64,000 nucleotides of DNA. It comes from Lysobacterales bacterium (GTDB lineage: Bacteria; Pseudomonadota; Gammaproteobacteria; Xanthomonadales; SZUA-36). A program made the translations under genes and the position numbers. Below the pieces are notes generated by a model. That model worked only from the letters and a program-made list of their open reading frames with translations, had not been told where the DNA came from and did no database searches. How positions within the stretch are numbered: the first letter of the stretch is position 1; each line of letters opens with the position of its first letter. Shown piece after piece: positions 25,410 through 34,664 of this stretch. Where the stretch lies: the NCBI GenBank assembly GCA_013001885.1, contig JABDLD010000023.1:1-64000 (forward strand). The letters run 5' to 3'.

Positions 25410-28400
25410 TCAGCCTTCCTTCGCCCGGTATTCGTAAGCGTAGTAAACGACCGGAATGACGACCAGGGTCAGTATCGTGGAAACCAGGATACCGAAGATC
25501 AGGCTGACCGCCAGTCCGCTGAAAATCGGATCGTCGAGGATGAAAAAGGCGCCAGCCATGGCGGCCAGTGCGGTCAGCGCAATGGGCCGGGTCCTTACAG
25601 CGCCCGCCTTCACTACAGCATCAGCCAGCGGCACACCCCGACCCAGTTCCTCGTGAATGAAATCCACCAGCAGGATCGAATTCCGCACGATGATTCCGGC
25701 CAAAGCGATCATTCCAATCATTGAGGTTGCGGTGAACTGCCGGTCAAGCAAGGCGTGCCCGGGCAGGATACCAATAAGGGTGAGCGGGATAGGCGCCATG
25801 ATGATCAGCGGTATACGGTAGGATCGGAACTGGGCGACCACCAGCAGGTAAATCAGGATCAGTCCGACGGCATAAGCCAGGCCCATGTCGCGAAACGTTT
25901 CGTAAGTCACCTGCCATTCGCCGTCCCATTTGAGGCTAGGTACATAAGGGTCAGCCGGTTGCCGGATCAGGTATTGGTTGATTCCGCCCTCTGGCGATTC
26001 CGCATCAGGCAAGTCGCCGGCGATCTCAGCCATGCCGTACAGGGGACTGTCGAGTTTTCCGCTCAGGTCCCCGGTCACCAGCACCATCGGCAGCAGGTTC
26101 TTGTGGTAAATCGCCTGTTCCCGGGTCGTCTGCGTGAAATGGGCTACTTCTGATAACGGCACGAGGCGCCCGGATGAGCCGCGCACTCTCAGGTTGGCGA
26201 TGGCGTTCGGATCGGCCTTCATGCCTTCCCCGAGTTCCAGCCGGATCGGAACCGGCCGGCGGCTGCTGTCGTCATGCAGGTAGGATGCATCCTCGCCGCG
26301 GATGGCGGTGGCAATGGCCGCAACGATGCTGGACTGGGAAACACCCAGCCGTGCGGCACGTTGACGGTCCACCGAGACCAGTAACCGTTCCTGTGCCGCT
26401 TCCAGCGTATCGTCGACATCCACGATGTCAGGCGTGTTTTCAAACACCGCGCGCACCGCCCGGGCGGTCGCCTCCCTTTGCTCGGCGGTTGACCCGTACA
26501 CCTCGGCCACCAGCGGCGCGATAACCGGCGGGCCCGGAGGGACTTCCACCACTTTCACGTTCGCGCCAAACGGCTCGCCGATTGCCTGCAGCGGTTGACG
26601 CACCGCCAGCGCAATCTCGTGGCTCTGCCTTGAGCGTTCGGTGCGGTCTACCAGGTTGACTTGGATATCGCCCTGGTGCGGCTCGGCCCGCAAATAGTAC
26701 TGGCGGACCAGTCCGTTGAAATTGATGGGCGCCGAGGTGCCGGCGTAGGTCTGGTAGTTCATCACTTCCGGCACCGAGGTGAGTTCGAGCGACAGGGCGT
26801 CAAGTACGCGTTGGGTCTGCTCAACCGGTGTCCCCTCGGGCATGTCCACGACGACCTGGAATTCAGACTTGTTGTCGAACGGCAGCATCTTCAGCACCAC
26901 CCATTGCACTGCGACCAGTCCCACCGAGGCGGTAATCAGCGCCAGCACGACTCCCAGCATGGCAAGGCGCCGTTTGCGGCCGGCCCGGCCCGACAGAAAC
27001 GGGCGCAAATAGCGGTCGAAACTGCGATATAAAAATTGGTATAGCCGGTCACTTTGCTCGTCAGAATGTGATTCATCCTGCGCTGAACTGTGGTCCTGGC
27101 TGGCAAATGCCCGGTAGAACAGCCAGGGTGTGAACACGAAGGCCACGAACAGGGAAATCAGCATGCCCATGCTGGCGTTGATCGGGATAGGGGCCATGTA
27201 CGGACCCATCAGACCCGACACGAAAGCCATCGGCAGCAGCGCGGCGATCACGGTGAACGTCGCCAGGATTGTGGGGCCGCCTACTTCTTCCACCGCGATC
27301 GGTATCGATTGAAACAGCGGCAACCGGCTGATGTGCATGTGGCGGTGTGCGTTTTCCACCACCACGATCGCATCGTCCACCAGTATGCCGATCGAAAAGA
27401 TCAGCGCGAACAGCGACACCCGGTTCAGCGTAAAGCCCCAGGCCCAGGATGCAAAAAGCGTAATGGCCAGCGTGATGATCACGGCTGCGCCGACCACCAT
27501 TGCCTCGCGGCGGCCCAACGCCAAGCCCACCAGGATGATGACTGAAAGGGTCGCGAACACCAGTTTCTTGATCAGAGTTTTTGCCTTGTCGTCCGCGGTT
27601 GCTCCGTAATTCCGGGTGATCGTGGCATGCATGCCGTGCGGGAGCACCGAACCGCGCAGGTGTTCGAACCTAGCGATGACCGCATCAGCAACTTCGACCG
27701 CGTTGATGCCCGGTTTCTTGGCCACCGCCATGGTCACGGCCGGATGCTGGATGCCGGCGGGCAAGCCCAGGCTGTTCGCCGGTCCCAGACCGAAATTTAC
27801 GCGGCTTTCCGGCAGGTCCGGCCCCAGGGTGACTTCTGCCACGTCCCGAAGGTAAACGGGACGGCCGCCTTCTTTGACTCCAACCACCAGTTCAGCCACC
27901 TCATCGGGTGTCGAAAGGAATGTACCTGCCTGGACCAGTATGTCCTGGTTGCCGGAAGCATACGAACCTGCGTCAGCGGATGCATTGGCGCTGGCCAGGG
28001 CGTCACGTAACTGTTGCAGGTCAACGTCGAATCCCGACAGCCGCTCCGGATCGAGCCTGACGCTGACGACCCGGTCAGGGCCGCCGATCGTGTCGATATC
28101 CCGCGTGCCCGGGACTCGCTGCAGCTCGGTCTCGATAACGTGTGCCACCCTCCTCAGTTCGTGTGCCCCGACCTGCGGATCATCGCTCCACAGGGTGCCG
28201 GTCACGATGGGGACATCGTCAATTCCCCGCGGTTTGATCAAAGCGGGCAGAACACCGATATTCGGCGGCATCCAGTCCTGGTTGGAATAGACGGCGTTGT
28301 AAAGCCTGACGATCGCTTCATCGCGTGGCTCTCCGACCTCAAACTGCACCGTGAGGATGCTGTTGCCGGGACGAGAAACCGAATAAATGTGTTCCACCCC

Positions 28401-28667
28401 GTCGATTTCTGAAAGGATGCGCTCCATCGGCGTGCTGACCAACTGCTCGACCTCGGAAGCCGATGCGCCGGGGTAGGCAATAAAAACATTGGCGAACGTT
28501 ACGTCAATCTGGGGTTCTTCTTCCCGCGGCGTCACAGCGACGGCGAACAAGCCAAGGAGCAGGCCCATCAGGGCCAGCAAAGGCGTGATTTCAGTCCGCA
28601 GAAAACGTGCTGCGAGTGAGCCGGAGACACCCAGTTTCTGGTTGCTACCCTGCTGATTCGTATTCAT
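25410..28667 (-). CDS. RND-family efflux permease
   Basis: A 1085-residue inner-membrane proton-driven pump with about 12 membrane helices and two large periplasmic loops. FSIGILVDDAIVVVENAHRHM carries the paired Asp of the proton relay in TM4. ATPREEEPQIDV and the VSTPMERILSEIDGVE pore-domain segment follow the family. The second half begins near residue 560 and ends with the GIIVRNSILLVDFI block. ATG 28667 is preferred over a longer frame that would overlap the adaptor gene. It lies 13 bases downstream of the adaptor gene. No outer-membrane factor gene is nearby, so it probably borrows a TolC-type channel. The substrate is unknown. Confidence 0.93.
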   Translation of the reverse strand: MNTNQQGSNQKLGVSGSLAARFLRTEITPLLALMGLLLGLFAVAVTPREEEPQIDVTFANVFIAYPGASASEVEQLVSTPMERILSEIDGVEHIYSVSRPGNSILTVQFEVGEPRDEAIVRLYNAVYSNQDWMPPNIGVLPALIKPRGIDDVPIVTGTLWSDDPQVGAHELRRVAHVIETELQRVPGTRDIDTIGGPDRVVSVRLDPERLSGFDVDLQQLRDALASANASADAGSYASGNQDILVQAGTFLSTPDEVAELVVGVKEGGRPVYLRDVAEVTLGPDLPESRVNFGLGPANSLGLPAGIQHPAVTMAVAKKPGINAVEVADAVIARFEHLRGSVLPHGMHATITRNYGATADDKAKTLIKKLVFATLSVIILVGLALGRREAMVVGAAVIITLAITLFASWAWGFTLNRVSLFALIFSIGILVDDAIVVVENAHRHMHISRLPLFQSIPIAVEEVGGPTILATFTVIAALLPMAFVSGLMGPYMAPIPINASMGMLISLFVAFVFTPWLFYRAFASQDHSSAQDESHSDEQSDRLYQFLYRSFDRYLRPFLSGRAGRKRRLAMLGVVLALITASVGLVAVQWVVLKMLPFDNKSEFQVVVDMPEGTPVEQTQRVLDALSLELTSVPEVMNYQTYAGTSAPINFNGLVRQYYLRAEPHQGDIQVNLVDRTERSRQSHEIALAVRQPLQAIGEPFGANVKVVEVPPGPPVIAPLVAEVYGSTAEQREATARAVRAVFENTPDIVDVDDTLEAAQERLLVSVDRQRAARLGVSQSSIVAAIATAIRGEDASYLHDDSSRRPVPIRLELGEGMKADPNAIANLRVRGSSGRLVPLSEVAHFTQTTREQAIYHKNLLPMVLVTGDLSGKLDSPLYGMAEIAGDLPDAESPEGGINQYLIRQPADPYVPSLKWDGEWQVTYETFRDMGLAYAVGLILIYLLVVAQFRSYRIPLIIMAPIPLTLIGILPGHALLDRQFTATSMIGMIALAGIIVRNSILLVDFIHEELGRGVPLADAVVKAGAVRTRPIALTALAAMAGAFFILDDPIFSGLAVSLIFGILVSTILTLVVIPVVYYAYEYRAKEG

Positions 28668-28680
28668 TTGCTTCTGCTGC

Positions 28681-29787
28681 TTACTGCTGTCCGGCGAGCA
28701 GCGCGATGCGCGCTGCCTCTGGATCAGTGATGACTGACTCGCCCGCCTCCAGCCCTGCCAGCACAATGACCCTGTCGTCCGCCAGCGCCCGCCCGGTGCG
28801 GATCTGGCGCAGGCGCGGTGTGCCGGTCGTATCGAGCACGTAAACGGCGGTCAGTTCGCTGCGCTGAACGACCGCTGAGGCCGGTACCAGCAATGCCTCT
28901 TCCTCACCGGTCTGGAAGCGCACTTTTACCCATACGCCAGGATAAATTCCGTGCTGGCCTTCGGCCAGTTTCAGCCGTACGCGAAAGGTATGGGTCGAGG
29001 GGTCGGCATAGGGAAAAATCCTTACTTCTTCGGCCGCCAGGCTTTCACCGTTGGGCAGGTCCACCCAGGCCTGCGCATCCCGCCTCAGTGCGCCGATATC
29101 GGACTGCGGCACATCGACGACGACTCTCAGGTGCTCCAGTGATAGTCCCGTCATCAACGGCATACCTACGGTTGCCATCTCACCCAGCTCGGCATGGCGT
29201 TCAACCACGATACCGCTGAAGGGGGCCCGGACCAGCGTGTTTTCAAGTTGCTCGCGGGCGCCCAGCAGAGCGCCTTCGGCTGCGCCGACACGCGCTTCGG
29301 CAGACTGCAAATCAGCCGTGGTACGGTCCATGTCGGCCTTTGAAATCCGGTCCTGGCTGAACAGCTGCTTGATCCGGTCATAGCTGGACTTTGCCTCCTC
29401 GAGTCTCGCCTGGGCTTCTTTCGCTGCGGCTTCGGCCTGCTGCATGTCAGCGGCGGCCGTCCGGCTTCGAAATCGCACGATGATGTCCCCACGCTCGACG
29501 TAGTCGTCCACATCGAAGGGCAACTCCTCTATTCGGGCCGCTACCTGGGACGACACGGTTGAGCGAAATTGCGCTTCAACGGCGCCATCGAAACCGCGTT
29601 CTCGGATAATGGTCGTGCGTTTTACGACGAAGGACGGCAAATCGGCCGCCCATAATGCCTGGGTTGAGGACGCCAAAGCAGCTCCCAGAGTCATCAATGC
29701 AAACAGCAGCTTAGTCACGGGGGTACCGCCGCGAGGGTTTTCGCGTTTGTTTCTGGTAATCATTTCAGTAATGGCCCGGTTGAACAT
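28681..29787 (-). CDS. RND efflux periplasmic adaptor (membrane fusion protein)
   Basis: Up to 368 residues. After a signal segment (LLFALMTLGAALASSTQALWA) come the half-barrel-sandwich strands (GAVEAQFRSTVSSQVAARI, VERGDIIVRF), an alpha-helical hairpin (about residues 110-175) and the returning lipoyl strand (NTLVRAPFSGIVVERHAELGE). It bridges the RND pump to an outer-membrane channel. Two upstream Met codons and a GTG at 29718 compete as start; GTG 29718 gives the cleanest signal peptide. The permease gene follows after 13 bases in one operon. Confidence 0.9.
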   Translation of the reverse strand: MFNRAITEMITRNKRENPRGGTPVTKLLFALMTLGAALASSTQALWAADLPSFVVKRTTIIRERGFDGAVEAQFRSTVSSQVAARIEELPFDVDDYVERGDIIVRFRSRTAAADMQQAEAAAKEAQARLEEAKSSYDRIKQLFSQDRISKADMDRTTADLQSAEARVGAAEGALLGAREQLENTLVRAPFSGIVVERHAELGEMATVGMPLMTGLSLEHLRVVVDVPQSDIGALRRDAQAWVDLPNGESLAAEEVRIFPYADPSTHTFRVRLKLAEGQHGIYPGVWVKVRFQTGEEEALLVPASAVVQRSELTAVYVLDTTGTPRLRQIRTGRALADDRVIVLAGLEAGESVITDPEAARIALLAGQQ

Positions 29788-30071
29788 CGAAGTATCATAT
29801 CAGAGAATACTAATATGCAAATGGGTAAATTAGGAAAACCTACTATTGTTTTGAAGCCTCTGAGCCTCCCGTGCTTCACAGAATATTCACAGCTTGTTTT
29901 TATGATAAAGCGGTACAAACTTAATTTGTCGGGGCAAAAATTGAAAGGTCTCAACCGGTTCGACGGTCATATGGGACTTGAGTCTCTGAGCTGGCGTGCT
30001 TTCCGAACCAGACTTAGGTACGATTCTCGATCGCCTCTTAAGAATTTGACTGACTGCACAAGAAGGATTAC

Positions 30072-31298
30072 ATGATGCATTTCTATGTTAAACGCATAAG
30101 CACCCTGATGAGCACGGGCTTGCTACTGGCCTTAGTGTCCGCCCAGGTCTCAGCGCAGCTGTACTTCAGCGACAATTTCGAAGACCGGGTCAGGGACCAG
30201 CCGCTGATCGGCAATAACTGGACCTGGTATAACCAGACTTTTGATGGAGACACGTGCGATGCACCATACGTGTCCGGGTTTGGACCTTTTGACGACGGTG
30301 ACCCCAGTGATTATGAGCAGGAAAACCGCAATTACTGGACGGCCAGCGCCGACGTCGGGCAGGGCGACTCCTACTTCCGGGCGGGGCTCGAAGTCCCGGC
30401 ATGGGCGAACGACCTGGGTGGAGCGGTCAACCTGACCAACATGCTCCGGATATATGGCGATCAGTACTACTCGGCCGGGGAAACGCGCTGTCGTCGCACG
30501 CTGGTTTTCCAGGAAATGGACATTGAGGAGGCCGGCACCTTCAAATTTACCTTTGACGTTGCCCAGGACCGTGTCGGCGCACCTGCGAACGGAGAAGTCA
30601 CCGGAGCCTTCGTCAAGGTGCTGGAGCAAAGCAACTTCAGTTATGAGGAATTGATTTTCGAGAGACTGATCACCAATCCCCCGGCCGCTACTACGCCCGA
30701 AGACGTAACGACCGAGTCCCTGGAAATCGTTTTCACGATCCCCGAAGAATATGTCGGTGAACTGCTGCAGTTCGGTTTCTACAACGATCACGCCACCAAC
30801 GCCGGCCAGTCCTGGGAGACGACCGCTGCGCTCTACGATAACATCGTGGTTCAATCTGCCGATGGCGGTGGGGTTCCTATCGGTCCGGCCCATTCCGGAT
30901 CCTGGTACAACGCGGGCCAGGACGGCCATGGGTTTTCGGTCGAATTCGGCACCCAGACGGACGGCGCGCCGCTGGCGGTGATTTACTGGTATACCTACGA
31001 CAGCCTGGGCAACCCCATTTTCATGGTGGGCGCGGGAGTCCCGGACGGTCAGCGTGTTGAAATCCCGTTCGCTTCACCGGTCGGCATGAAGTTTGGCGAA
31101 TTCGATCCCACCACCGTGGAACGCCCGGGCGGCGGCACCGCGGTGTTCGTTTTCACCGACAGCAAAAACGCGACATTCAGTTACACGCCTTCTTCGTTCT
31201 CAACCACTGAATGGGGACACGTGGAAGGAATAGAGAACCTCGCCCTGACCCAGCTGTTCCAGGTCCCGGCGGATGAAACTTACAACCCGGCCCAGTAA
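30072..31298 (+). CDS. Secreted two-module protein, probable carbohydrate-associated, no enzyme domain recognised
   Basis: A 408-residue exported protein (signal peptide ends near VSA-QL). Residues about 30-262 form a beta-rich module (FSDNFEDRVRDQPLIGNNW, NYWTASADVGQGDSYFRAGL, FGFYNDHATNAGQSWETTAA) nearly duplicated in the protein at 59533-60744. Residues about 275-400 form a second module (SGSWYNAGQDGHGFSVEFG, VIYWYTYDSLGNPIFMVG) shared with the adjacent GH16 enzyme. AAGGA precedes tandem ATGs at 30072 and 30075; the second has better spacing. Twenty-three bases separate it from the GH16 gene. I infer a glycan-binding or adhesion role; no catalytic motif is visible. Confidence 0.78.
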   Translation: MMHFYVKRISTLMSTGLLLALVSAQVSAQLYFSDNFEDRVRDQPLIGNNWTWYNQTFDGDTCDAPYVSGFGPFDDGDPSDYEQENRNYWTASADVGQGDSYFRAGLEVPAWANDLGGAVNLTNMLRIYGDQYYSAGETRCRRTLVFQEMDIEEAGTFKFTFDVAQDRVGAPANGEVTGAFVKVLEQSNFSYEELIFERLITNPPAATTPEDVTTESLEIVFTIPEEYVGELLQFGFYNDHATNAGQSWETTAALYDNIVVQSADGGGVPIGPAHSGSWYNAGQDGHGFSVEFGTQTDGAPLAVIYWYTYDSLGNPIFMVGAGVPDGQRVEIPFASPVGMKFGEFDPTTVERPGGGTAVFVFTDSKNATFSYTPSSFSTTEWGHVEGIENLALTQLFQVPADETYNPAQ

Positions 31299-31321
31299 GG
31301 GCGAACACAGGGATAGACAAG

Positions 31322-32596
31322 ATGATTAAGATGTTCAGATATTTTGTACTGACCGGGCTGCTCGCGTTTACTGGCAGCTCTGTTTATGCGCAGCAGTTGA
31401 TGTGGAGCGATGAATTCGATTCGGGAACCGTGCCGAACCCGGAAAACTGGTCTTACGACCTGGGCGGGGGCGGTTGGGGCAACAACGAGCTGCAGACCTA
31501 CACAGATGAAACGGAAAACGTCCGGATCGGAAACGGCAACCTCGTTATCAACGTGGAGGAAAAACCTCTCGTGAACGGACGCGCCTTCACTTCGGGCCGG
31601 GTCAAGACCGAGAACAAGCTGGTTTTCAGGTACGGCACGATCGAAGCGCGCATCAAAATTCCTAACCTGGCCGATGGTTTATGGCCGGCGTTCTGGACGC
31701 TTGGGAACAATATTGGCGAAGTAGGCTGGCCTTCCTGCGGGGAACTCGATGTCATGGAAATGGGTAGCGCCGCGGGAATTTCCGCCGGTACCGTAAACCG
31801 TTACGTCACCTCGACTGCGCACTGGGAAAACGACGGAACACACGCCGAATACGGTTTACCTTACACCGCCCCGGCCGACCTGGATGATGGGTACCACTTG
31901 TACCGGATGGAATGGACTCCGGAATTCGTGGCCACCTACCTTGACGGGGAGCGTGTCTTCGCGATCAATATCGAGCCGGAATCATGCTCCGACTGCACGG
32001 AATTTCACGAGCCGCATTTCATCATCCTCAATGTAGCTGTTGGCGGTAACTACACCGGTTTGGTGAACGCCGACCAGATCACCGCCAACCTGCCGGCTGA
32101 AATGATGGTCGATTACATACGGATCTACAATAACGGCTTCACCGAGGTAAACGGCGAAACGGCTCCGGAAGATGTAGTCGTCGGACTGCAATACTCCGGT
32201 TCCTGGTACAACGCCGATCAGGACGGTCACGGTTTCTCCGTGGAGTTCGGAGAACTGCCGGATGGATCCCCGCTCGCGGTTATTTACTGGTATACCTACG
32301 ACAGCCTTGGGAACCCGATATTCATGGTTGGCAGCGGAACTCCGACAGAAGACAGGGTGGAAATCGATTTCAAGTCACCGGTGGGTATGCAATACGGTGT
32401 TTTCGACCCGGCCAGCGTGATGCGCGAAGATGGCGGCACGGCCGTATTCGAATTTTCTGACGCGGACAACGGAACTTTTAGCTACACACCCTCCGACTTC
32501 TCTGTCGGGGCCTGGGGCCATTCGTCGATAGAGGCGCTGCCGATCACGAAACTGTTCGCGATTCCCGTTTCAGATTCCGGGGGTTCGGCGCAATAA
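31322..32596 (+). CDS. Secreted GH16 beta-glucanase (laminarinase-like) with C-terminal accessory module
   Basis: A 424-residue exported glycoside hydrolase. A signal peptide (to about residue 23) precedes a GH16 jelly roll (about residues 26-275) with WSDEFDSGTVPNPENW, GWGNNELQTYTDE, LWPAFWTLG and the catalytic ELDVMEM (Glu141 nucleophile, Asp143, Glu146 acid/base). The extra Met between Asp and Glu marks the beta-bulge active site usual in laminarinases. It should cut internal beta-1,3 (or mixed) glucan bonds. Residues about 293-415 are the module shared with the upstream protein. Together with the GH3 enzyme at 57433-59283 it could degrade laminarin to glucose. Confidence 0.92.
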   Translation: MIKMFRYFVLTGLLAFTGSSVYAQQLMWSDEFDSGTVPNPENWSYDLGGGGWGNNELQTYTDETENVRIGNGNLVINVEEKPLVNGRAFTSGRVKTENKLVFRYGTIEARIKIPNLADGLWPAFWTLGNNIGEVGWPSCGELDVMEMGSAAGISAGTVNRYVTSTAHWENDGTHAEYGLPYTAPADLDDGYHLYRMEWTPEFVATYLDGERVFAINIEPESCSDCTEFHEPHFIILNVAVGGNYTGLVNADQITANLPAEMMVDYIRIYNNGFTEVNGETAPEDVVVGLQYSGSWYNADQDGHGFSVEFGELPDGSPLAVIYWYTYDSLGNPIFMVGSGTPTEDRVEIDFKSPVGMQYGVFDPASVMREDGGTAVFEFSDADNGTFSYTPSDFSVGAWGHSSIEALPITKLFAIPVSDSGGSAQ

Positions 32597-32606
32597 CGCG
32601 TTGCCC

Positions 32607-32996
32607 TCAATACGGGTTTTGCGGCAGTCCGTCGTCGATCTCGTAGTAGTCGCCTTTTTCAGCGACGAAAATATGTAGCGCCATCTTTGTCTGGGTCGGT
32701 GTATCGATTGCTCCCATCGATACACCGACCCAATCATGCTTCTCCTGGTCGATGGGATCGAAGAACAACGACGCCCCGCAAACGGAGCAAAACCCCCGCC
32801 GCACTTTTTCCGAAGAATGAAACCAGGACAAGCTGTCCGAGCCCGTAACGGTCAGGTCAGACCGCTTAACCTCCGTGCTGGCGAGAAAGTGGCTGGTCCA
32901 CTTGCGGCATTGCTCACAGTGACACGCTTCAACAGGGGACAAGTCGTCCGCAACCTCGAAATTCACGGCCCCGCAAAGACAGGCTCCTTTATGCAT
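32607..32996 (-). CDS. GFA-family (Mss4-like) zinc-binding protein
   Basis: A 129-residue protein with the GFA pattern: GACLCGAVNFEV, ACHCEQCRKW and GFCSVCGASLFF supply cysteines for zinc binding. The family is named for a glutathione-dependent formaldehyde-activating enzyme, but most members have no proven activity. It converges on the GH16 gene with a ten-base gap. Its coding sequence contains a perfect 17-base inverted repeat, listed separately. Confidence 0.87.
   Translation of the reverse strand: MHKGACLCGAVNFEVADDLSPVEACHCEQCRKWTSHFLASTEVKRSDLTVTGSDSLSWFHSSEKVRRGFCSVCGASLFFDPIDQEKHDWVGVSMGAIDTPTQTKMALHIFVAEKGDYYEIDDGLPQNPY
32692..32732. repeat. Perfect 17-bp inverted repeat inside the GFA gene
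   Basis: The arms TGGGTCGGTGTATCGAT (32692-32708) and ATCGATACACCGACCCA (32716-32732) are exact reverse complements around a seven-base loop. The repeat is entirely within coding sequence and encodes the WVGVSMGAIDTPTQ stretch. There is no T-tract after either arm. An exact dyad this long in coding DNA is unexpected by chance. Confidence 0.85.
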
Positions 32997-33107
32997 GACT
33001 GCTTACTCCTGGCACGCGCAATTAGGTGAATGATAAGACAAAAGAGGGAGTAAGTTATTTCGGGTGCATCTGATAATATGGCGAAAAGGCCGAGGATTAC
33101 CGAACTG

Positions 33108-33881
33108 ATGATCGATGTAGCTGTTTCCGGAGCAATGGGGAGACTGGGAAAAGCCATAACCGGCGGCGTCGTCGCGGCCGCCGATATGCGGCTGAGTGGA
33201 ATCCATGCACCTGGCCATGAGGGGGAAGCTGTTTACGACGTGAATGTCACGGGCGACGCTGATCAGTTGTCAGCGCAGGTCGTTGTTGAGTGCGCCCCGT
33301 CGGACGCCGTGATGGAGAACCTGAGAACCTGGCACGAACAGGGTCTGTTCGTGGTGGTTGGCACATCCGGTTTCACTGAACAGCGGCTCACGCAGCTGAA
33401 GGCCTTCTGGGGCGCCGATGAACCGGGCTGCCTGGTCGTACCGAACTTCTCGATTGGCGCCGTGTTGATGATGAAATTTGCGGAGCTGGCCTCACCCTGG
33501 TTTGATTCAGCCGAGATCATTGAGCGGCATGAGCAGAGGAAACCCGATGCGCCCTCCGGCACGGCTCTGGCGACCGCGATGCGGGTAGGCAAGCGCAGGA
33601 ATGACCAGGCGACAGCGGAAAGCAAGGAACTCGTTGAAGGCGCGCGTGGCGGCCTGGCCAGCGGGGTGCGGGTGCATTCCCTGCGAATGAAGGGGTTGCT
33701 GTCGGACCAGGAGGTGGCCTTCAGTAACGCCGGCGAGACTTTTTCGCTGCTGCACCGCAGCACGTCTTACGAATCGTTCGTCAACGGCGCATTGCTGGCT
33801 ATTCGGCACGTGGTTAAAACCAAGGGAGTTTCCATGGGGCTGGATGGTGTACTGGGTCTCCAGCAGGAGCATTCAGACTAG
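33108..33881 (+). CDS. dapB: 4-hydroxy-tetrahydrodipicolinate reductase, actinobacterial-like type
   Basis: A 257-residue NAD(P)H-dependent reductase of lysine/diaminopimelate synthesis. VAVSGAMGRLG is the cofactor loop. VVVGTSGFT, VPNFSIGAVLMMKFAE and ERHEQRKPDAPSGTA follow, with catalytic His141 and Lys145 kept; the second His of the E. coli HHRHK motif is Glu here. GVRVHSLRMKGLLSDQEVAF and the short length resemble mycobacterial DapB more than the E. coli enzyme. ATG 33108 is preferred over ATG 33078 because family members start just before the cofactor strand. It is not beside carA or dnaJ, its usual setting in gammaproteobacteria. Confidence 0.87.
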   Translation: MIDVAVSGAMGRLGKAITGGVVAAADMRLSGIHAPGHEGEAVYDVNVTGDADQLSAQVVVECAPSDAVMENLRTWHEQGLFVVVGTSGFTEQRLTQLKAFWGADEPGCLVVPNFSIGAVLMMKFAELASPWFDSAEIIERHEQRKPDAPSGTALATAMRVGKRRNDQATAESKELVEGARGGLASGVRVHSLRMKGLLSDQEVAFSNAGETFSLLHRSTSYESFVNGALLAIRHVVKTKGVSMGLDGVLGLQQEHSD

Positions 33882-33994
33882 ATACGCAGAGGCCCCAAGC
33901 CGAAATAGCGCGGTTTCGTTCGTCTGTGGGTTGCAACCTGGACTATTCTTCCTATATTGTTTTTTCTTTCCGTTTTCCTACGAGCAAACATTTA

Positions 33995-34573
33995 ATGACC
34001 CGCATTCGCCCCGAAAGATTCGTTCACGTTGTGTACAGGACAAGGCAATTCGAGAAAATGCTGGAATGGTACCAGCTCGTTTTCGATGCCAAAGTCCAGT
34101 TACAGAATCCTGCCTTGGCATTCCTGACCTATGACGATGAGCATCACCGATTCGCATTGGCGAACCTGGATGTGCTGCAGCCCGAAATTACAGAGCCGGA
34201 AGAGAAAGGGCTGATCGGCGTGGATCACGTGGCCTACACCTACGCGTCGCTGGAGGATTTACTCGAGAACTACGTTCAGCTCAAGGCCGAAGGCATTAAG
34301 CCTTACTGGTGCGTGCACCACGGTTTGACGGTCTCCATGTACTACGCGGATCCTGACGGTAACCAGATGGAATTCCAGGTGGACGTCTTCGACTCGGGTG
34401 ATGAAGCCACCGACTTTATGAAGGGCGAGATCAATGCCGCCAATCCCGTCGGTGTCGAATACGATCCCGAGGACTGGCTGGCGCAGATACGGTCAGGTAA
34501 ATCCGTTTCTGACTTCCTGACGCGGAAGGTTCACGAGCCGGTATCGCCGATTCGCGGTGTGCTGGGCGGGTAG
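33995..34573 (+). CDS. VOC-family protein, extradiol-dioxygenase/glyoxalase fold
   Basis: A 192-residue protein with two VOC halves. RFVHVVYRTRQFEKMLEWYQ begins the first (metal His), and GVDHVAYTYASLEDLLENYVQL begins the second. YYADPDGNQMEFQVD ends with the conserved metal Glu. Such proteins are often named biphenyl-2,3-diol dioxygenase-like, but no aromatic pathway is nearby. The ATG at 33995 is chosen because the fold starts directly after it. A strong stem-loop lies about 22 bases past the stop. Confidence 0.78.
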   Translation: MTRIRPERFVHVVYRTRQFEKMLEWYQLVFDAKVQLQNPALAFLTYDDEHHRFALANLDVLQPEITEPEEKGLIGVDHVAYTYASLEDLLENYVQLKAEGIKPYWCVHHGLTVSMYYADPDGNQMEFQVDVFDSGDEATDFMKGEINAANPVGVEYDPEDWLAQIRSGKSVSDFLTRKVHEPVSPIRGVLGG

Positions 34574-34595
34574 CTAAGCGGAATTCGTTAGTCCA

Positions 34596-34640
34596 CGGCC
34601 CACAAGGAACCCCGCTCCTGGCGAAGTTTCTTATGGGCCG
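34596..34640. terminator. Stem-loop between convergent VOC and fieF genes
   Basis: Arms CGGCCCACAAGGAAC (34596-34610) and GTTTCTTATGGGCCG (34626-34640) pair over 15 positions with two non-Watson-Crick positions and a 15-base loop. It lies between two converging genes, where a shared terminator is expected. No T-tract follows, so it may be an RNA-protecting hairpin instead. Confidence 0.4.
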
Positions 34641-34664
34641 CTGCTTTATGAACGCGCCGGATTT

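Noticed and set aside
29815-30075. Small gene in the AT-rich gap before the secreted protein at 30072
   Set aside because: Translation looks random and the stretch should hold divergent promoters; no ribosome site is visible.
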